Notes: a model not told the origin generated them from the sequence alone. 64,000 nt of DNA from Otatea glauca (GCA_036346275.1 CM070725.1:43834104-43898103), one strand, 5' to 3'; shown: positions 34,351 to 46,036, numbered from the stretch's first letter. Translations and numbers: made by a program.

Positions 34351-34423
34351 CTATATAGGAGCCATGGTGGCCAAAGGGCGCCCCTCCCGTGGGGGCCGCA
34401 CCCGTCCCACGTGGCAGATAAGG
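34351..34423 (-). promoter_or_regulatory. AGT1 core promoter: TATA, G-box, I-box
   Basis: CTATATAG at 34351-34358 is a TATA box about 25-30 bp upstream of the putative leader. Upstream on the minus strand lie CACGTG (34408-34413, within CCACGTGGC) and GATAAGG (34417-34423, in reverse orientation relative to transcription). A G-box next to an I-box is the classic light-responsive pairing of photosynthetic genes (rbcS type), fitting a photorespiration enzyme. The sites are seen directly; regulation is inferred. Confidence 0.65.
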
Positions 34424-34490
34424 CAACTTGCCGGGAGCCTGTATTCGTGAGGCCCTCAGAGCTCGCCAATGGAGTGGTGTATTTCTACCC

Positions 34491-34841
34491 ATAGTTCATA
34501 AAACAGTTGTTTTCGATTATATCAAGTTGATTTGATATTTTGAATCGTTTGGTAAACAAATCTAACTAAATTTTTTTAAATATTAAAAAAAATGCAATGT
34601 AAAACCGATCGGTTTTTGATCAAAATCATGTGGCAACGCTGTAGTGGTCAGCACCCACCAATTGACCAGTCGATTTTTAGTCAAAACCGACCAGTTTTCG
34701 ATTTATTGATTTTTTCCAAAAAAAAAATGAATTCTTAACCCTTTGGTTCCTGATGATTTTCGAACGGTTTTTGATTTGATATTTTCGATTTTTGAATTTC
34801 AATTTTCGAACAGTTTTATCGAAATCAGTTTGTGAACCCTG
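34491..34841. mobile_element. Short hAT-type MITE just upstream of the AGT1 promoter
   Basis: About 351 bp with the right end TTTGTGAACCCTG (inward CAGGGTTCACAAAC) and a decayed left end, CATAGTTCATAAAAC. The interior is CGATTTT/TTTTCGA-rich, as in the copies at 2023-2362 and 5080-6111. Flanks TTCTACCC/CTCCTCCC agree at only 5 of 8 bases, so the limits are provisional. It sits about 70 bp upstream of the I-box. Confidence 0.6.
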
Positions 34842-35723
34842 CTCCTCCCTTCCATGGTGATGTGATGGCATGGTAGTGTCAACCTAATCAGGCCTTTCTC
34901 CTACTGCAAGTTGCAACATAGATGATAATCGGCTCTGAAACAGATGATAATCTGTTTGACTGAGGTGAGAATTATTCAAAGCAATCTAGCTTTGTCACTC
35001 TCCTGCTCTTATTCGTTGTTGTTCCAATTTTATTGGACGCCTCTGAAGAGGCTAGACCTCTGCTCCTTTAGTAGGGCAAAACTATCTTTCGAGCAAAATT
35101 GACGCAAAAGAGGTGGAGCTCTCGGGTAAAAATGACAGATTAACTCGAGTCCATCCGGAGCCAATCTACAAGCCATGGGTGTAGATGCATCCACGTCGTC
35201 CTTTGCACAGAATGTTATCGCCTCAGCTCGCTTTGCGGTGTCCGTGGAAACCCAACACAAATTTCTTTCCATGTGTTTTTTCATCTCTAAAGACTAGAGA
35301 CAAAAGGCACTATGCCCACTTCCGGACAAATTATGGAGTGTAGATTATGGAAGAAGGTGTTTTTGATTATGGGAAAATCGAGCCGAGCCAGCTGCAATTT
35401 CCAGATTTCGGGTCGAATCGGCGAGAATCTACAAGAACTAGGTTCCAGCCGGATTCTGATTCTACGTAGAGGACATCTTTTAATTGTAGGAGAAGCAGTT
35501 CAGAATCCTCTTATTCGACAAACAATCTATTTAAATAAAAACAGAAGCTACTTGAAGAGAGCCTATATGAGAGAGAGAGAGAGAGGAAAATGGACGTATA
35601 CAGGAAGGTAATAGCTAGGGCAGGCGAAGTGAGCTGTATTGAATGTGTTGAAGTCGAAGCACAAGATTGGAAGTATCTGCCATGCCGCAGTCGAAATATG
35701 TCTACACACTTAACAGAAAAAAA
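34842..35723. other. Intergenic, nothing recognised
   Basis: No gene. Contains a short GA microsatellite at about 35569-35583. An 84-codon minus frame at 35030-35284 has no domain. Confidence 0.45.
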
Positions 35724-35979
35724 TTACTTTTTTCGTTCCCAAATAGATGTCGATTTAGGTTCGTATATTCCCACCGAGACATGTCTATAAAAGTATCATC
35801 GCTCTTTATTATGTTTTTGGATGGTATGTCTTATTCTAATCTATGGTAATAAATGATACTGGAAATAGCTAAAGGATAGAGATACAGAAGAAAAAATGAT
35901 TAAAAATCATTTTTAAATTGTAGAATGATATATATTTAGAAAGAAAATTTGAATACTAAAATGACGAACGGAGGGAGTA
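35724..35979. mobile_element. Stowaway-type MITE
   Basis: The right end is GAACGGAGGGAGTA, the standard Stowaway terminus. The left end is a decayed version, TACTTTTTTCGTTCCCAAAT. TA at both ends matches the TA target preference of Tc1/mariner-derived MITEs. About 256 bp, non-coding. Confidence 0.8.
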
Positions 35980-36134
35980 CAGCTATTCTTTGAGCGAGAC
36001 CTGAAATAACTTTTTTGAGTTCGTAACTCTTACAGTCTTATCCAGCCATCGATCGTGATTTTTCTGAAACGGAGCTGTTGTGACTTAATATGAGAGAATC
36101 TGGGTGCGTAGCCCAACACATGCTCCAATAATCA

Positions 36135-36690
36135 AGTCCTTGTTTGGAACGCGAGAACTTTTTTCAAGTGGAATTCTTTCAAAATTCGTTCCCATTTAAC
36201 CGAGCACTCTTGTCGCTTTGGAAACTCCATGCTGAGATTCGGTGAAGCAAGGCCGCGAGAGAAAGGATCCATGGGCAATGGTAGTAGGTTGTGTATGGAA
36301 AGGTTTGAGTTTTAGCTTCTTTCCTCTTAAAGATAGAAGCTGTTTTAAATAGCTGGTTTCTTCGTAGTCGAAAGCAAAAAAAAAAAAGCAGTAGTCCATT
36401 TGTACTCGGAGAAGACGAAAGCTAAAAGTTAGTCTAGGGCAAACTTTCTACGACTTTGGTGGATTAAGGTTCTGTCACTAAAGTTAAAGAAAATTATCTT
36501 CTCGTACCAAGTATAAAATCACAAACCCCACTCTCTCACCCTCATTTTCGACCCGCATCCCTTACACCTAAAAACCAGACTGTCAAACATCAAACCTCTT
36601 CAGTTTAACCATTCAAGTCATACAACCCTTCAGCTATGTAGTTTAGTCAAAAGCTACTTTTAAAAAAAAGCTACATACTAAACAAAGACT
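36135..36690. mobile_element. MITE-like element with AGTC(C/T)TTGTTT ends
   Basis: AGTCCTTGTTTGGA at the left and, inward, AGTCTTTGTTTAGT at the right match at 12 of 14 bases. The interior has GCTACTTTT/AAAAGCTAC words like the Tourist group. Target duplication not resolved (TCA versus GCA). Confidence 0.55.
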
Positions 36691-37869
36691 GCAGTATGAT
36701 CATTAGCTGATAGTCTTGATCGTCGGGACGGTGACAAAAATATGTTAAAGAAAATGTTATGTGGTAACCTAATTCCATTCAGATTCTGAACGTAGTCGTC
36801 GAAACCATGGGAGTTTTGGAGCAAACACAAGAAAGGCGTAGCTTCTTTTACAAACTCTTTGGAAATCATCGCTTTATGTTTGTCCTCCAACAAACTTTTT
36901 TCTGAATGCAATTGTAAAAGTTACCTTAGCTTTTTAACCACGGTAATGCTGACAGACGACACTTATCACCTGCCGTGCCCTGCATCGCGGAATGACCTAC
37001 CGAGCTTCAGTGGCTTACCGAGCTCCCATAGCTTAGTAGGTACTTGTGTGGTGCGAGAGCGCGACAGATGATACATGTCATCTGTCGGTTCTTTTACGGT
37101 CGGTGATAGAGTTATTTTTACAATTTTATTCAGGAAAGATCAAATTCGAAGAAAAAAAAAACTGTTTGTCAGAGAACTTCTGATGACTTACTTTGGCGAC
37201 CGTGAAAACCAATGGCCGACCGATGTGCGGTGGGTCAGAGTCTACAGTTGACCGCGAGTTAACTTTGATTGTTCAGGCCCCAAAAGTTAAAAAACGAGAC
37301 TCAAGTATCTTCTTGACTCTTGAGGCGTACATGCTGCAAGAATTTTGCTTGAAAAATGCGGCGGCGGGCAGTGGTGCGACGGCAGCGCCGGCGGGAGCGG
37401 ACACGGGTCCACATTGCAGCCGCACATGAGGCAGTTGCACTTGTCGTCTGTTTCGTGAGGGATTAGCAGATAGATTAACAGTGGTTCGGTAATTTGCATC
37501 CGGTGAATCCAGTGCCGTATATAAAGTGCAGGATGGCTCACGTGAGTAGGTCTGCCTCGACCAGGTCAAGTCAGGTCCGGACCAAAGGCAATTTGGACAT
37601 TTCGTTTTGAGGTTTCTGGTTAAAATAAAAATAGAAGAATGCATCATTGGGCTATTTCAGTGATTGACGTGACAAATTATGAAGAGAAACCTTGAACGTT
37701 GCAAATCACAAAAAGACAATCTTTAAGCCGGCAAATAATCGATTTTCCCGTTCCAGAATTGCTCACCTCGGAACATGCAAAAAGAGAGGGTAAAAAAAGA
37801 GAAAGCAAAAGGAAGCGCAGCAGGCAAAGACCGTAGACATGACCTCTCTTCCTGCCCGGTAGCATGCGG
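36691..37869. other. Intergenic with a Cys/Pro-rich minus-strand frame
   Basis: No gene that I recognise. On the minus strand at 37287-37541 an 84-codon frame contains KCNCLMCGCNVDPC followed by a proline-rich segment ending HHCPPPH. It could be one exon of a small secreted Cys/Pro-rich protein or chance; no signal peptide or partner exon is evident. Confidence 0.35.
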
Positions 37870-37877
37870 GTTGGAAC

Positions 37878-39346
37878 CCACGTTTCAAATCTCCTTTTCG
37901 GTTGATATTTTAGAGCTGGTCTGAATCCAAAATTTCATCAAAATCTCAAAATTTTGTATAAATTATGGACGAAATACAAAAATAAAAATTTTAATCCGAT
38001 TTTTTTTGCACCGAATTTCGCCCAGAATTGCCGAAAAATCGGCAGGATTTGCCGAGATTTCGGTGAAATTGAACTGAGCGAAAATAGTTCAAACGACGTT
38101 AAAAAGTTTTAATTTTTTTTGGAGGGTCCTGATAAATCAGTAATATTCCCGTAAAAATTTCAAATGATTATCAATCCTGAGGAATTTTAAAAAATTCAGA
38201 CAGTGCTACTGTCCTGATAAAATGCTGACCGACAAATTTGAACCAAATGAAAAATAGAACAAACCACGTTAGTAATTTTTTTAAAAAAAATTGCAAGGTT
38301 ATGATGCATTACTAATGTTCTCATAAAATTTTCAGATGATGATCAAGCTTCAAATTTTTTTAAAAAAATTCAGACAGTGCTACTATTCTGATAAAAGCCT
38401 TACCAGTAAACTTTAACCAAATGAAAAATATTTCAAAACACACTAGAAAATTTTGAAACTTTTTGTGAATGGTTCTGATATATCATCAATATTTCCATAA
38501 ACTTTTTAGATGATAATAAAGCTTGAAGAATTTTCAAAAATTCTGACAGTGCTACGTCCTGATAAAAACCTCATGATCAATACATAGATTTGCCTTAGCA
38601 ACCAAAAAAGAGTTAGAATTTTCGAAACTTTTAGAGAAGTGTGCTGAGGCAATTCTTAAGCTTTCATAAAGCTTTTGGATCACGATCACACACCATTGAA
38701 TTTATAAATTTCTTACAATGGTATTTTACCATTTGTGTTCCTTATGTTTTTTTTATTTTTGAAAGATAACAAATGAAATTCAATGCATCCATAGATTTTG
38801 ATTGAGTAAACAAAAGAAGTTTAAAATTTTTAGAGAAGGGTTCTTAGGAAATACTTAAGCTCTCCTAAAATTTTTAGGTCATGACCACACTCAAGTAAAT
38901 TTATAAACTTCTGACAAGTTTACTGTCTCAGTTATGTTCATTCTATTTTTGATTTTTTAAAGATAACAAATAAAATTAAATTATTTTCAAATTTTTTTGT
39001 ATGATAATACACTTCTAAAGATAGTAACATAAATTTTTTAGAGCATGATCAAGTTTAAATTTTTTTATAAAAATCCGAAAGTGTTTCTGCTAAAATTTTA
39101 AAACGTCTCAAAAATTCGGTTTTTCAACAAATTTTCATAGAAGACGACTTTCTTAAGGGTTATTGGGCCAAATCCGGTCAAAAAATTCAAATTCCGATCA
39201 ACTCGAGATTTCGGTGAGATATGGCGAAATTTCACCGAGATTCTCGAGATACTGTAGCAATTTGCTTTTTTTCAATTTTTTTTATCCGGCCCGAATCCGA
39301 CATCTCGGCCAAGATTTCTGAAATCTCGCCAAGTTTTGAAACCTTG
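37878..39346. mobile_element. Long hAT-like non-coding element, copy A (tandem monomers)
   Basis: 1,469 bp. Flanks GTTGGAAC (37870-37877) and GTTGGAAG (39347-39354) match at 7 of 8. The ends are CCACGTTTCAAATC and, inward, CAAGGTTTCAAAAC. Terminal zones are rich in CGAAATTTCG/CCGAGATTTC. The interior is a diverged tandem array: the phrase GACAGTGCTAC starts at 38199, 38373 and 38545 (spacing 174 and 172), with weaker units near 38715 and 38913. No open frame. Copy B (54386-55743) is the same sequence inverted; copy C is at 48271-49204. Confidence 0.82.
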
Positions 39347-39354
39347 GTTGGAAG

Positions 39355-39771
39355 TGGAACTAGCCTGTTCTACCGTTTAAATTTTCTACTACTTTCTTCT
39401 ACTTTTTGTCGAGATGACAAACACCCGTGCCGAATCTAGAATGAAAATAGAGTGTGGACTTAAAGTACTAAAATAAATTGAGAGAAACACACTAAATATA
39501 GTACTGTGTAGCTGAAAGTCTGAAATTAATATATATGAATAAATGTGGGTTACAAGTATACAATTATATATAACCTAAAATAGTAAATAGTTAAGACTTA
39601 AAAAATTATTCACTATTGAGTATTGACTTATTGAGTATGCTGTAAATTCACTATTGAGTATTTAAGTATATTGTAAATTGACTATTCGATAATCACTATT
39701 AACTAATCAGGAGACTTAAAAATGTATTCAGCAGAGCTAAGTAAATTATCACAATTCACCAAACCCGCAAC
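39355..39771. other. Intergenic, AT-rich
   Basis: Contains an irregular short repeat of ACTATTGAGTAT (around 39610-39665). No gene. Confidence 0.5.
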
Positions 39772-40619
39772 TTAGCAGTAGAAATTTTTGCTGTATTGGC
39801 TCCCTGTTTATCCGTATTTTCAAAAATAGCCGCTGTAGCGACGAAATTTCAGAAATGGCCCCCTGGCCCACGCGTGCCGCGAGCTGGAGGCGCGACAAAA
39901 TTTTTGGGATTTTTCCTCGCTGCTGGCCCACCTTGCCGCTTCTCGACGAGCCGCTTCCCGCCAGAGCGCAGCGTGCTGCGTGTGGGCCCGTCGAGCCGCG
40001 ACTGGAGGTGCGGTTGCCGCCGCTGCGTCGTCGCGATGGGAACTGCTCGCCGCTTCGCCCGGTCTGGCTCTCCTCCGGCTGGCCATTGCGTGCGACCTTC
40101 TTTCCACGCTACCTCGGCAACCTCCTGCTCTCCCCTCACCACGAGTCAAGCTCCAAACACAGGACCCCGGAGAATATAGCATCGGATTCCGCTTTAAATC
40201 ACTTCCATCCATCCTCTCCATGCACCGAAAGCATCGACCGGTGTCCGCATTTGATGCAGCAGATAGCGCATGTCTCAATTCTCCAACTACTTAAGAGGAC
40301 CGCTGCGATGGTTTGCATCAGCCAGTCGGCGAGAGTAAGAAACCAGTGCTAGAGCGAGGTAGTTCGAGAGTTTTTGAGGGAGTTCCTCCAACCGCGAGCG
40401 CAAGGAGGAGAGGCGGGGAAAGAAGGGTCAGGAAAAAAGAAGAAGAAACGAGAATATGAAATTTGCTGGCATTTATGTTTGGAGTAATATTGTTACGTAG
40501 TATTTGATTCTGGTATTTTATTTTGCAGGTATTGTGTACGATAAGTCCATACACCACCCCGTCGAGTCTACAAAAGGCCAAAACCTAGGCACACACACAG
40601 CTCCCACTCAGAATCCTCC

Positions 40620-41732
40620 ATGGCTGGATCCTCTAGCAGAGCTTTCCCGTGGACACCTCAAATGAGCAGCTTAGCCCTACATTACACGTTGAAGGCTACG
40701 CATAATGGGAAAGATGATCCATTCAAGGAGGAGAACCTAAGTAAGGTGCTGTCCAAATTGCAAGAGTGCCATCCGACATTATCGAGGAATAACGTGACAA
40801 CCTTCGCCCTTAACCTTGTGAACGCCGACGACCTCAAGGCGCACTTGCAAGAGTGGCGTCAAACATATTTCAGGGTGTGCGAACTAGCCGACCACCCTTC
40901 TACTCTTGGTTTCTCTACGAGACTTTACAGGGTAATGATGCTCTCCGATCAGTATGCAGAGCATATTAAGGTTAGATATTTTAGCTTTGTTCACCCAACA
41001 AGTCTTTTTACCATTATCTCTAAGTTAACTAATTTGCATGCTCGTCTTGTGTGATAGTCATTCCCGGAGGATAAAGATTTGCTGAACAAAGATATCCCAG
41101 AATTCTTTGTGATGTACATGCTCTTCGGCGGGGGTGTGATGCCCGGTTCGCGCAGAAGACGCAGAAGAGGATCTAACTTGAGGTCAAGAGAACGTTCAAC
41201 CGCCACCGCAGGGGGGCTTGCTCCTGGCTATGCAAATGATGATGACGACGATTTCGTATCGCCTAGACCTCGACGTTCAGGAACTACCACAACAGGCCGT
41301 TCAAGTGCTACTACAACAGGATGTTCAAGAAACAATGCAAGAGGACGTTCAACCACCACCACAGGGGGGCTTGCTCCTGACTATGCAAATGATGATGACG
41401 ATGATGACGACGATTTCGTATCACCTAGACCTCGACATTCAAGAACTACCACAACAAGCCGTTCAAGTGCTACTACAACAGGCTGTTCAAGAAACAATGC
41501 AAGAGGACGTTCAACCACCACCGCAAGAGGTCTAGCTCAAAACCATATAAATGACGATGATGACGACGATTTCATGCCACCTAGCCCACGAACCTTACGT
41601 CCTCGGAGTCCTCCAAATCCTGACGACGATATTCCATCAAGCCCTCTCGGGTATCCATACGTAAGACCTCGTCTGCCACCAATATACGATTATCCTTGTT
41701 TTGATCGTCTATTTCGACAACCATGGCCATAA
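40620..41732 (+). CDS. Myb/SANT-like domain protein inside the MULE
   Basis: Two exons, 40620-40970 and 41058-41732, with an 87-bp GT-AG intron in phase 0 give 341 residues with no stops. Residues about 9-130 resemble the plant Myb/SANT-like DNA-binding domain (FPWTPQM start, LSKLQECHP, LQEWRQTYFRVCELAD, YAEHIK); the domain runs across the splice and ends at FVMYMLFGG. Next come an Arg patch (SRRRRRRGS) and two imperfect 51-54-residue tandem repeats, each with an Asp run, FVSPRPR and Thr/Ser-Arg stretches, then a Pro-rich tail ending RQPWP. The family usually acts in the nucleus. Lacking a transposase domain, it is either a captured host gene or an accessory protein of the element. The ATG follows an ordinary leader (CCTCCATGG). 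Confidence 0.75.
41211..41560 (+). repeat. In-frame tandem repeat in the Myb/SANT-like gene
   Basis: Units start at 41211 (153 bp), 41364 (162 bp) and 41526 (partial). The second unit has nine extra bases in its GAT/GAC run, adding three Asp codons. Repeat lengths are multiples of three, so the frame is kept. Confidence 0.9.
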
Positions 41733-42652
41733 AATAAAAAGATTTGTTACATAGTCCTTCAAGAGAGGCATATAACTATGGAATACGTTGTATCCTAGTT
41801 TTATGAATTTTCTAAGGCATGTATACCTGCGTTGTATCCTAGTTTTATGGGCCATGTACCTATATTGTATCCGTGCACTTCGTAATATCAATGTCGGGTT
41901 TTATTCAATAATTTACTATAATTTTTCGTCTAACTTGTCGCACATCGAAAAGAGAATGACAAACAACAAAATTTGATTTTTTTAATCAAAATTATTAACT
42001 GACAAATAAAATTGTACAACACTATAAGAATTAAGATTATCACAGATAAATATGAATTTTTGAATTTACTTAACTCTAAAATTCTAGCAACCGACGAAAA
42101 AACTCTAAGCTGTAATAATTCATACTTTACATAAATTTAACAATGACTTTTAACAATGAATTTTCGGATAAAGTCAATGCAGAATAGCGAGCACTTGGTG
42201 ATCGCGACAATCCTTTGCAGCGCCTGCCGAATCGCCGTCCTAGGGGCTACAAATGGAATTCGGTTGCGGTAGTAGCTAAATCCGTTAAATCATCATTTAA
42301 AATGGCTATAAACCCGAAAAAATTCAGCTAGCAAAACGGCTAAAAAAAATCCAGCTCCACGAGGAAGCCGTACGCTGGAGGGGCGGCAAGGTGGGGCAGA
42401 ATGGGAGCCGCACCTCCAGGTCGCGGCATGGCGGCCCCCACCACGCCGCACGCTCTGGCCGAGAGCAGCGCCTCCAGGAAGCGGCACGGTGGGCCCGGTG
42501 GCGAGAAAAAAAAATCCCGAAAATTTTGTCGCGCCTCCAGCTCGCGGCACGCGTGGGCCAGGAGGCCATTTCTGAAATTTCGTCGCTACAGCGGCTATTT
42601 TTAAAAATACGGATGAACAGGGAGCCAATACAGCAAAAATTTCTCAGCAGTA

Positions 42653-42996
42653 GAGCAACCAGCAAGGGATCAACACAGTGTAATACAGTTTTGGCAAATC
42701 ACCGGTTCAACGGACAAGCACAGCTGTGGGTCCGGTCGGCAACACAGTCATGAGTCCTCAACTCACCTCACCTCTTCAGTCAAGGTTTTCAGTTCTCACT
42801 TCTCAATCTCAAGTCATTCTCATCTTCTCCACTGTCAAATCTCCACGCTCAAGCCCGACTCTCTCCGTCTCTCGGCCTCCTCGAGTCCTCGTTCTCCAAT
42901 CTCCAGTCTCTAGTCTCTAACCAAGACCACCACCACGCCAAGGAAGAAGCCAATGAGCACCTGGTGTCACCGGGCTCCGGCTCCCATGAGGAGATC
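42653..42996. other. Intergenic, CT-rich
   Basis: Low-complexity CTC/TCTC-rich stretch. It continues past the solo LTR at 45615, as shown by the LTR's target duplication. No gene. Confidence 0.45.
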
Positions 42997-45614
42997 TGTA
43001 ACATCCCTGATTTTTTCTTATAAAAATAAAAAGATTTACCATTAAAATTTTAAAATATTATTTTGTTGGTTTCTTTGAATTTCTAGACAATAATTTGATT
43101 CTATGAAAATTTCTAATATTTATTTTGATTTTTATGGGATTTTCCGTGAATTTTTAGAATTCTTTTCCAATTTTTAGAAATTAAAAGTAATTTTATGTAA
43201 ACATAAAAACCAAATTTAAGTTGGAAATGATTTTTACTAAGTTTGAAATGTTTCTAGAAATTTCTGTGAATTTTCCCAAAAATTTGAACTTTATTTGATA
43301 TTTTTCAAAGCTAAAAATAAATTTCAGCATTATAAAATTAATTACTGTAAGAAAAATAACAATATAATATTATTCAAAAATATTTATTCATGTTTTATTT
43401 TCTGAAACGGTTGTCTATAAAAATTCCAAAAATTATTATGATTTAATTACTATTTTTCGAATTTAATCTGAATTTTCGGTGAAAAATTAATTGTTTTTAG
43501 AATTTATTATTTTATGTTATTGTTCATACGATCCGATCCACTTCTCCTTCAAACCCGTAATCTACAGTAACCTTGTTGCTACAGTACCAAACGAACTTGA
43601 CTCATTGAATCCAGGGTTTCACCTCAATTAAATTCCGGCGAACTCAATTACTGTTCCAACCATTACTCCGGCGAGTGTTTCCTGACGATTTGGCTGGTCA
43701 GATTGCTCTATAAATTGAACCCTAGCTTCCTCCTCCCATCCTTTACATCTTCAGCTTTGAGTTGGTCCAACTATCCATCGGATCTTCCTCGCAAGCCGTT
43801 CTTTTCGAACTTCGGCGAATTTTCAACGAACTCTCCCGACCACTCTCGACTTCTATTTTGCCTCAAATTTTTGCTGAAGCTTCCTCTCGGTGTCCTGTAC
43901 ATGGAGTAAAATCAGATTTTGAAAACTCTCACCGGACCTCTGTCAGCAATCATTTCTTCTCCAAGTCCGACGAGAGGTCAAATTTTGGATTCAAAAGGTC
44001 CGATCTCCTTCATCTTAAGTCCGTTTGACCTCATTTTTCTTCGTAAATTCATATAAAATTATACTATATCTATTTGTACTAGTTTTGTATTTTATTTGAA
44101 TTTATTTGGATTTTACTTGAAATTAGATGTTCTTCGCGTATAGTTTTTGGAGAGTCGAAATGATTTGCTGCCAATGATCTCGAGTACGTACCCTTCGATC
44201 CAGGCAAGTTACACCCTTGACCATATCGATCTCATAATTTTTAATTATATCTTGATTTAAATTACTGCATGCATAATTTTTATCAGTGTAATTTGAATCC
44301 CAGATTTAAATGACTAGTTACTCCTAATTGTTATGACCTTATTTGACTTTGATGATCCATATATTTTGTCGCCTTAAGAAAAATCTCACTAGTTGGTACA
44401 TTAATATGGTATTGACTAGTGCTATATAGTAACTGGCTTAGACAAGTTTAGACCTGAATTATTATCTTTTTTGGAATTTGTGCCAATCAAAGATGTTTTT
44501 GTGATAAAGGTTATTTCTTGGCAATGGTGTGCCGTGGAATGATATGAAAATTGATATAATTTAAAGCAAAATGAAAATGTGGTTTAGACTGGGCGAGAAT
44601 GATTGACTGGTGGTCTTTGGGTTTGTTGAAAAGCTCGCCTAGTCAGTTAAGGATCGGTCTGTGAGCTGCTGAATGTAAAACGCAACTGTGCTTCTACAAG
44701 TCTGGTGTGGGACAGACCTGGCTGTCCGTTTAGCGACATTTCATGTTGTTGTGCCATTGGAGGAATGTGGGGATGGCTAGTCTGCCACATGAAGCAAGAG
44801 GGGGCTTCTGGACTGGACGGTTTTAACTCTACCAACGGTGAAACCTCAACGGGTATAACTATATGAGATGAAGCTTTATAAGGGCCTTGTCGTGATTGTT
44901 CTTTGCCAACACACCAAAGGTAATGTGTATTTGAGCAAAAGGAGATAATCATGTCTTGTGGGTAAAGTTGTACAACCTCTGCAGAGTGTAAAACTAATCG
45001 ATTAGCCGCGCTAGTGGTCATGGGCATGCCGAGCAAGTCTTTCACAGATTAGATTTTGATGTTTCGAAAATAATTTCTGAACAATGGTTTTTATATATGG
45101 AGAGAGTCCACATAGGAAAAATTTGGGATGAAACTCCGGGTTGGAGCTCGTGTTGAAAATTGGATTATAAATCAGTTTTTACTATATCAATTACACTTTG
45201 AAAATTACTTATTATATTTAAAAAATTGCTTTACGCTCAAATTAACCATATTATGCCTTCCTTTGTGATCCATCATTAAACTGCATTTTTCGTGTGACAT
45301 GCGGAGTACTTTTGTACTCATCCTTGTTTCTCTATATTTTTAGAGGAGTATCTCTACAATGGTGAGGACCAAGATAATTAGGACGCTACCCCAGTTGATT
45401 GCCTGTGGCGAATCTATTAGGTTCTACTACTGGTTTTATTTTACTTCCGCTGTAATATTTTATTTGGCATGCGCGCCATATTTATTGTAAACTCAGATTA
45501 TTAATAAAGTGCGTTGGATATGTTATGTTATCATCTTTGTTTTGTGTATTAGCTTTTTCCGGACTAGTACATAATACACAGAGGATTTCGCAAGTGTTTT
45601 TTCGAGGTCCAACA
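42997..45614 (+). mobile_element. Gypsy-type solo LTR, copy 1 (2,618 bp)
   Basis: Begins TGTAACATCCCTGATTTT and ends TTTTTTCGAGGTCCAACA. Flanks AGATC (42992-42996) and ATATC (45615-45619) agree at 4 of 5. No retroviral coding region. It shares its start, end and an internal block (CTCTGCAGAGTGTAAAAC near 44975) with the inverted copy at 57881-61039. Frames at 43703-44028 and 44647-45045 are LTR sequence. Confidence 0.82.
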
Positions 45615-45619
45615 ATATC

Positions 45620-46033
45620 CAAATCGAGGAGGAGATCCTGGGCGTCAGTAGCCCAGGCTCGTTGTCACGCTTGTGCCTCCTCACAATCTCGCACAAACTG
45701 CCACCGCTGCCCACAGGTACTATCATCTCCTCTATGTAGATATGTTCTAATTGATTTGGGGATATGGTTGTGGATTTGGGGATGGGGAGGTGGATTTGAT
45801 ATGCAATGTGGATGTTATTTCTTAGCAGTTGTTGGGCACTTGGGCTTATAGGCTTCGGCAGTAAAGACCCACTTCTCTTTTGGCTCTACCACTGCTTCTT
45901 ACTGCATTGGAGCTTGGAGGCTATGGAGAAGGGGAGACCGGTGGTGCCCCGGGGAGAGGGTTCCTCAGCGTGGAGGGTAGGCTCTAGCCTGATGGAGCCC
46001 CCTGTTGAATCTGCCACGGACAAGCACTACTAG
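45620..46033. other. Intergenic, no gene assigned
   Basis: 45965-46012 resembles 13262-13325; each lies upstream of a GGGCCCGTTC Tourist element. No gene. Confidence 0.4.
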
Positions 46034-46036
46034 TTA

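Larger units (their letters stand above)
39781..42643 (+). mobile_element. Mutator-like element with ~240-bp TIRs carrying a Myb/SANT-like gene
   Basis: 2,863 bp. The left TIR (39781 to about 40018) and right TIR (about 42404-42643) are long, highly similar inverted repeats starting GAAATTTTTGCTGTATTGGC; the inner half is GC-rich. Flanks are TTAGCAGTA (39772-39780) and TCAGCAGTA (42644-42652), 8 of 9 identical. Long TIRs with a 9-bp duplication are the hallmark of Mutator-like elements. No MURA/MULE transposase is visible; the only gene inside is the two-exon Myb/SANT-like frame at 40620-41732. That makes it non-autonomous, of Pack-MULE style. Confidence 0.85.

Noticed and set aside
37878..39346. 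CRISPR-like array
   Set aside because: The repeats are diverged ~170-bp monomers without conserved short repeats and spacers; plant nuclear context.
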